Positions 60,300-64,000 of a stretch of 64,000 bases of DNA are shown in pieces. Made by a program: the position numbers and the translations under genes. Under the pieces are notes generated by a model. It was not told the DNA's origin. It made no database searches and saw only the letters and a list, made by a program, of their open reading frames with translations. Source of the DNA: Acanthochlamys bracteata (lineage: Eukaryota; Streptophyta; Magnoliopsida; Pandanales; Velloziaceae); contig CM034129.1 of assembly GCA_019914995.1 (NCBI GenBank), positions 2,493,725 to 2,557,724 of the forward strand. Direction: 5' to 3'. How positions within the stretch are numbered: the first letter of the stretch is position 1; each line of letters starts with the position of its first letter.

Positions 60300-60465
60300 T
60301 AGGAAAGAAGGTGTGAGGAATGAAGCCTGATCCGAGATCTTCTTTTCTACTGATTGTGTATGGAACTGATTATGTCAGTGAAGTTATTCATAAATTGAAT
60401 TAACCGTAGAGAAGATCAGAGAGTGAAGATCTTGGATCAAACTCCATTCCAGACACCAATCTTTC
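60300..60465 (-). ncRNA. MIR166: MIR166 microRNA hairpin precursor
   Basis: The minus strand at 60335-60315 reads a 21-nt miR166: it begins TCGGATCAGGCTTCATT and ends CCTC. To my memory this equals rice miR166i/j and differs from the commonest miR166 at two or three positions. The other arm (60450-60430) begins GGAATGGAGTTTGATCC and pairs with it along the whole length, counting G-U pairs and two or three mismatches; pairing continues outward (GGTGTCTGG against CCTCACACC) and inward (AAGATCTT). The mature RNA is in the 3' arm, as in all known MIR166 genes; the loop is about 90 nt. The product guides cleavage of class III HD-ZIP mRNAs (PHB, REV, CNA type) that set organ polarity and meristem and vascular pattern. 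Arm structure is by eye, not from a folding program. Confidence 0.9.
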
Positions 60466-60513
60466 CATTTTGAGTTCATGATTCCCAATCAAGCAATCAC
60501 CAAGTACCTCTGC

Positions 60514-60520
60514 TTATATA
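60514..60520 (-). promoter_or_regulatory. TATA box of the MIR166 transcript
   Basis: The minus strand reads CAATATATAAGCAGAGG here. TATATAA lies about 55 bp upstream of the hairpin base, which predicts a transcript start near 60485-60490 and a leader of only about 25 nt before the precursor. Polymerase II MIR genes often have such a TATA box. Confidence 0.55.
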
Positions 60521-61165
60521 TTGACATGAGGGATTAGCTAGCTAAGGTTAGTTTTTGGCAAAGTTATGTCTGGAAGAAGCTTAAGATAGAATAATCTAAA
60601 GAGGATTGATGCATGATTGATCACATGATGGGCAGCTTATTTTGAGCATAAATAAGAAGGGAAAAGAGTTGGATTTCAGAGAAGATCTTGTCTTCTTCTT
60701 CTTCTTCTTGCTCTTGTTCTTCTACTTCTTTCTTCTTCTTGTACATATGGAAGAGAGCGCCTGCAGCTTTCTTTTACAGGCTATGATAATTCATTCATGT
60801 CAGGCAAGCAGAAATAAATTGAAAAGAAAAAGAACACCTAAACTAACCTACAATATGAATTCTAAAGTAACTGTTATTAGAGCATGGAGCTTGGACCCTA
60901 TTCTCCTTCTTTGTTACTAGAAAAAGCTTCATCTTCTTCAGGGATTTAGCAAGTAAAAGTAAAAAGAAGAAAGAAAAAGAAAGACTCAACACAGTGGTTA
61001 TCAATCTCTTTGTAAGCATGAGGAGATAGCTATAGGTGAAACAAAAAAAGTACCGTATAGACATATATACTGATTGAGAGATTGATTTGATTTTTGCCTG
61101 TGTATATATAAGATGGCTTTATATGAAACCAAGGCACATGTTCGCATCAAACACAAATCATTACC
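60521..61165. other. MIR166 upstream region with CTT-rich tract
   Basis: Contains a TCTTCTTCTTCTTCTTG-type tract around 60690-60745 and AT-rich flanks. It should hold the MIR166 promoter on the minus strand. The short open frames are composition artefacts. Confidence 0.4.
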
Positions 61166-61174
61166 TATAAATAA
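61166..61174 (+). promoter_or_regulatory. TATA-like box before the orphan ORF
   Basis: TATAAATAA about 72 bp before ATG 61238, a spacing that would give a leader of roughly 40 nt. Supports, but does not prove, transcription of the orphan ORF. Confidence 0.35.
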
Positions 61175-61237
61175 GGCAGCTAATGCCTAGTACCTGCAGG
61201 TTATCCTTGTGCTATAGCTCTGTTCTCACCTGCAGCA

Positions 61238-61654
61238 ATGTTTCTTGCCTCTGCAAAGGGAAGATCTCCCTCCAATCCAAACCTTTTGCTTTGTCTACAT
61301 GAGCCCATAGAACGAAGCAAGTCTTCTTTTCCTTTCTGTTTTCACTTTCACCAAAACAAGGTTAATAGGAGTCCTCACTCTGTAATTCCTTTTGACCCAA
61401 TCATTCCTCCATTCATTCAGAAACAAGTGCAAGAAGAAACTCATCCACTGACCGCTCATTCAGTGCTCTCCCCCTTTTCTAAGGATCCAGTCTACAATCC
61501 ACTAACATTTCATCTACGGCAAAACATTATCAACCTCATCAAAAGGTCATCAGATGGGGCTGGAGTTGTTCATGTACTGCAAAACAGCACCATCTCATTA
61601 GCATTGCAAATTAGTATTTACAGAATAAAGGATAATGACAACAACTCATGTTGA
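61238..61654 (+). CDS. Orphan ORF, 138 aa, unrecognised
   Basis: An uninterrupted ATG-to-TGA frame, MFLASAKGRSPSNPNLLLCL at the start and YRIKDNDNNSC at the end. It has no motif, signal peptide or membrane segment that I recognise, and no plant family comes to mind. A TATA-like box lies at a suitable distance upstream. It runs divergently from MIR166 and convergently with the ankyrin/RCC1 gene. It could be a small species-specific gene, a non-coding transcript, or chance: in a 35% GC genome a frame of this length is unusual but not rare over 64 kb. Confidence 0.3.
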   Translation: MFLASAKGRSPSNPNLLLCLHEPIERSKSSFPFCFHFHQNKVNRSPHSVIPFDPIIPPFIQKQVQEETHPLTAHSVLSPFSKDPVYNPLTFHLRQNIINLIKRSSDGAGVVHVLQNSTISLALQISIYRIKDNDNNSC

Positions 61655-61845
61655 GCATATGCTACATTTAGTACATTTAACTCATCTGAAGTACTGCACA
61701 ATGCCCCTTTGGAAAATAGAAAATCATTGTATAGAATTATCAATCTAGAACATACCTGTACACTTGTGTTTACATCTTTGTATGTATAAATAAATTGAAA
61801 AGAAAAGAAAATAGAACAGAGGAAATTCTAGTTATTAAGTTGGTG

Positions 61846-64000
61846 TCATGATGTTCTAGGTTCCGACTTGACCAGCTTAACACTGCTGTAAAATCGTTTG
61901 AGGTCTTTTATTGCCTTTTCTTCTATCTGTATAGAGCGGATAGAAGAAGGTGCATCTGACTCCGGCTTGTACCAGCGGTTAGAAGCAGAATCTTTTGAGC
62001 AACCAGCTTCAGCGGGTGAACTATGAGAAGGTAGTGCGAAACCAGATGTCCTTGTTTTAGGACTGTGAGACAAACTCTGCTGTTTCTTTTCCTGCAACAA
62101 CATCAAGATGCCAACCAGTCAAAACCAGATCATATAGAACCATATCACAGTAACCCCCCGCATTATCTTGGAGATATAATACAAGAAAACTGCATTAAAT
62201 GGCTATATTAAGCCAACATGTTGCACTTTAGAGGAACAATGCATTGACCCATGCCACACCGAATGACCTACAGTCTGAATGCAAAGATTCTCATATTATA
62301 ACATATGCCCATACTGAAGTTGAAAATTTCAGAAGTAGCAAGTTTAAAATGATGTTACCAATGAACCATTCTATTTTGCAACTGTGAGGCACCTATGTTT
62401 CATCATGATTGTGTGGAACATCACAATCACTGATGTTAATCTGGGTAAAGCAAATTCTATAAGAATGCACGCAATGGAGATGCATGAGGTTTTCCAACAA
62501 GCCTTCAATTCATAACATCGTGTTCATAGAATTTCTCAAACCTCTTCTAGTTTTACCTGCTGCATTTGAATGTCCCTTAATGATGGACGGTACGAAGCAG
62601 GTGAAGTTGACCATGGAGGCGTGCTCTTTTCTCCTTCCAGTGCTGGCACTGACTTAGATGGGGCCACCTCAATAGGGGACGATCTGGACAAGAATGAACC
62701 CAACTGAATCTGACCTGAATCTGCTGGATTGTATGTATCCCCACACTGATCCTTTGGTCCATTGCTCGTTGCATTCCTAACTTTGCTCTGCTCATTCTGA
62801 ATATCACGAAGTGATGCCAGACTTTTAGTGACTTTAGCCCCACCCCACGCAGGTCTCTCACTTCTGGGAGTTGGTGGTGGTGGATTTTTCTGAGGGGTGT
62901 CATCAAGTGCACCACTCAGGAACATTGAAAGGCCACCTTTCCTGTTCTTTTTCTTTGAAGTATTTATTTGGGGTTTCTTATAGCTATTGCCATTATGAAG
63001 AGGACTGTCTTTAGGACCGCATAAAGAGCCAGTTGTTGCCACTTCACTATTTATATTAGCATCCACTTCCTCCTGTCACAATGCTAATGAATCAAATGAA
63101 GGAGTGAATCATTACGAATAGGTCGCAAAGTCTAGCAGAGTTCGTGGCTCTTAGGTATATAATCAGTCACAAATAGGCAATTCATGTAAGTCAACATAGA
63201 TGTCACCACAGAAGCTTAGATAGGGTAAATGGCTACAAAAAACATTTTAGAATAATAAATCAAAATATTGAGTACAATTTTATAGGTTGCTCATGACAGA
63301 ATGATACTACCAAGTGCGATCTATGATTATAAAGAGTCTCTGCTTAACCAAACTACTTATTCCAACAATCTAGAGGCACTTTCTATGACAAGTTCCCAAT
63401 ATGTCAAGAGCAAACTGCTCTAGGCACTATCAGGCTAGTTGAAGTATTGCTTCATACTGCCAAAGTAGTTTCACAATGAGTGGGTGGCAAATAAAATCAG
63501 TTAAAACAAGAGTAAATGAACTGCATATAGCAAAAATAATGAAATAGAATTACCTTTTCAATGGAGCTTTTGAGAATTTCTAGATCAGATTTCTCTTTGA
63601 CTGGGTCGTCCCCAACAAAGTCTTGGAAAGTGACAGTAACAGTATCACAGCAATAAGCATTCTTTTTGGATTTTCTCCTTTGTTTCCTAGAAGCCTCTTT
63701 TTTGTTTAGCTTCCCACTGGACAAGACAGGGAAAGTTTGTCCTGGCTCCTTCTCAAGAGGAAAGCCGAGTTCTGAAAGCTCACTTTCAAGGGCAAATCTG
63801 GTTTGAACCTTTGCAATTTGCTGGTCGTCAAGGAGATGACCATCATGTTGTCTTGCTTCAAGCATATCTATCTGTTGTAATTTCTTCCTCAGTGCTCTGA
63901 CTTGTTTAAGTGCTACTTGGTTGGCATCGAAATCTGTCTGCAGAAAACAGTCTGTTTTTGGCTCCCCAGAATGTTTCAGGACGGACCTCTTATGATTGTC
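61846..64000 (-). CDS. C-terminal part of an ankyrin/RCC1-domain protein (IBtk-like, At3g03790 type)
   Basis: Three exons join in phase: 64000 (cut by the window edge)-63554, 63072-62557, 62091-61846, ending in TGA at 61848-61846; 402 residues are visible. The first exon has a helix-rich segment (QVALKQVRALRKKLQQID), ALESELSELGFPLEK, a basic stretch (KEASRKQRRKSKKN) and TVTVTFQDFVGD. Exon 2 has KKNRKGGLSMFLSGALDD, RPAWGGAKVTKSLASLRDIQ and a second PSLRDIQMQQ. The last exon ends EEKAIKDLKRFYSSVKLVKS. These blocks recall the C-terminal region of plant proteins with N-terminal ankyrin and RCC1 repeats; those repeats would lie outside the window to the right. Molecular role is unclear in plants. 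The family call rests on memory of the GGLSMFL...ALDD and SLRDIQ motifs. Confidence 0.7.

Noticed and set aside
60642..60920. Open frame with FFFFFLLLFFY run upstream of MIR166
   Set aside because: CTT-rich microsatellite; no conserved part.
1..64000. CRISPR array, bacterial operon or prophage
   Set aside because: Exon-intron genes, plant families and absence of evenly spaced direct repeats exclude these.

Overview
The window is nuclear DNA of a flowering plant. The sequence is AT-rich, genes have many short exons with GT-AG introns, several products are plant-specific (QUIRKY/MCTP-type C2 protein, SYP1-class syntaxin, TOUSLED kinase, FAR1-type transposase), there is a miR166 hairpin, and mobile elements lie between genes. 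I cannot name the species. Gene structures were built by eye from conserved protein blocks plus splice signals with matching phase; exon edges are good to a few bases where given.

Layout, left to right. 77-3205 (-): 5' two-thirds of a class II histone deacetylase of the HDA15 type, running off the left edge. 4717-5735 (+): a broken CCHC zinc-knuckle gene, head to head with it. 7851-12585 (-): complete 12-exon rhomboid-like gene of the RBL15 type with a C-terminal UBA domain. 13181-20026: a 6.8-kb Mutator-like element (MULE) with about 1.3-kb terminal inverted repeats, a 9-bp target duplication in a TA repeat, and a dead FAR1-type transposase. 22236-25393 (-): 4-exon DPPY-type methyltransferase related to EFM5/EEF1AKMT1. 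26186-34250 (+): TOUSLED protein kinase, 17 exons. 35354-39873 (+): SYP132-like syntaxin, 13 exons. 40523-43523 (+): Lys/Glu-rich protein with a 1.7-kb leader intron and a possible overlapping upstream ORF. 44580-46935 (+): decayed, intron-bearing gene for mitochondrial-type ribosomal protein bL9. 48458-51622 (-): single-exon MCTP16-like protein of 1054 residues. 53844-59355: degenerate Ty3/gypsy retrotransposon with both LTRs. 60300-60465 (-): a MIR166 hairpin. 61846-64000 (-): C-terminal part of an ankyrin/RCC1 (IBtk-like) protein, running off the right edge.

The genes do not form a pathway; they are housekeeping and regulatory genes: chromatin (HDA15, TOUSLED), membrane traffic and cell contacts (SYP132, MCTP16), membrane proteolysis (RBL15), translation-factor methylation, and post-transcriptional control of HD-ZIP III genes (MIR166). 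RBL15 and the methyltransferase are, from memory, also adjacent in Arabidopsis (At3g58460/At3g58470); here the MULE lies between them.

I found no clearly new biological system. The items most worth following are the MIR166 locus with a TATA box close upstream, the long-TIR MULE whose TIRs carry leader and intron-like signals, and two host pseudogenes (zinc knuckle, bL9m) whose breaks can be read directly.
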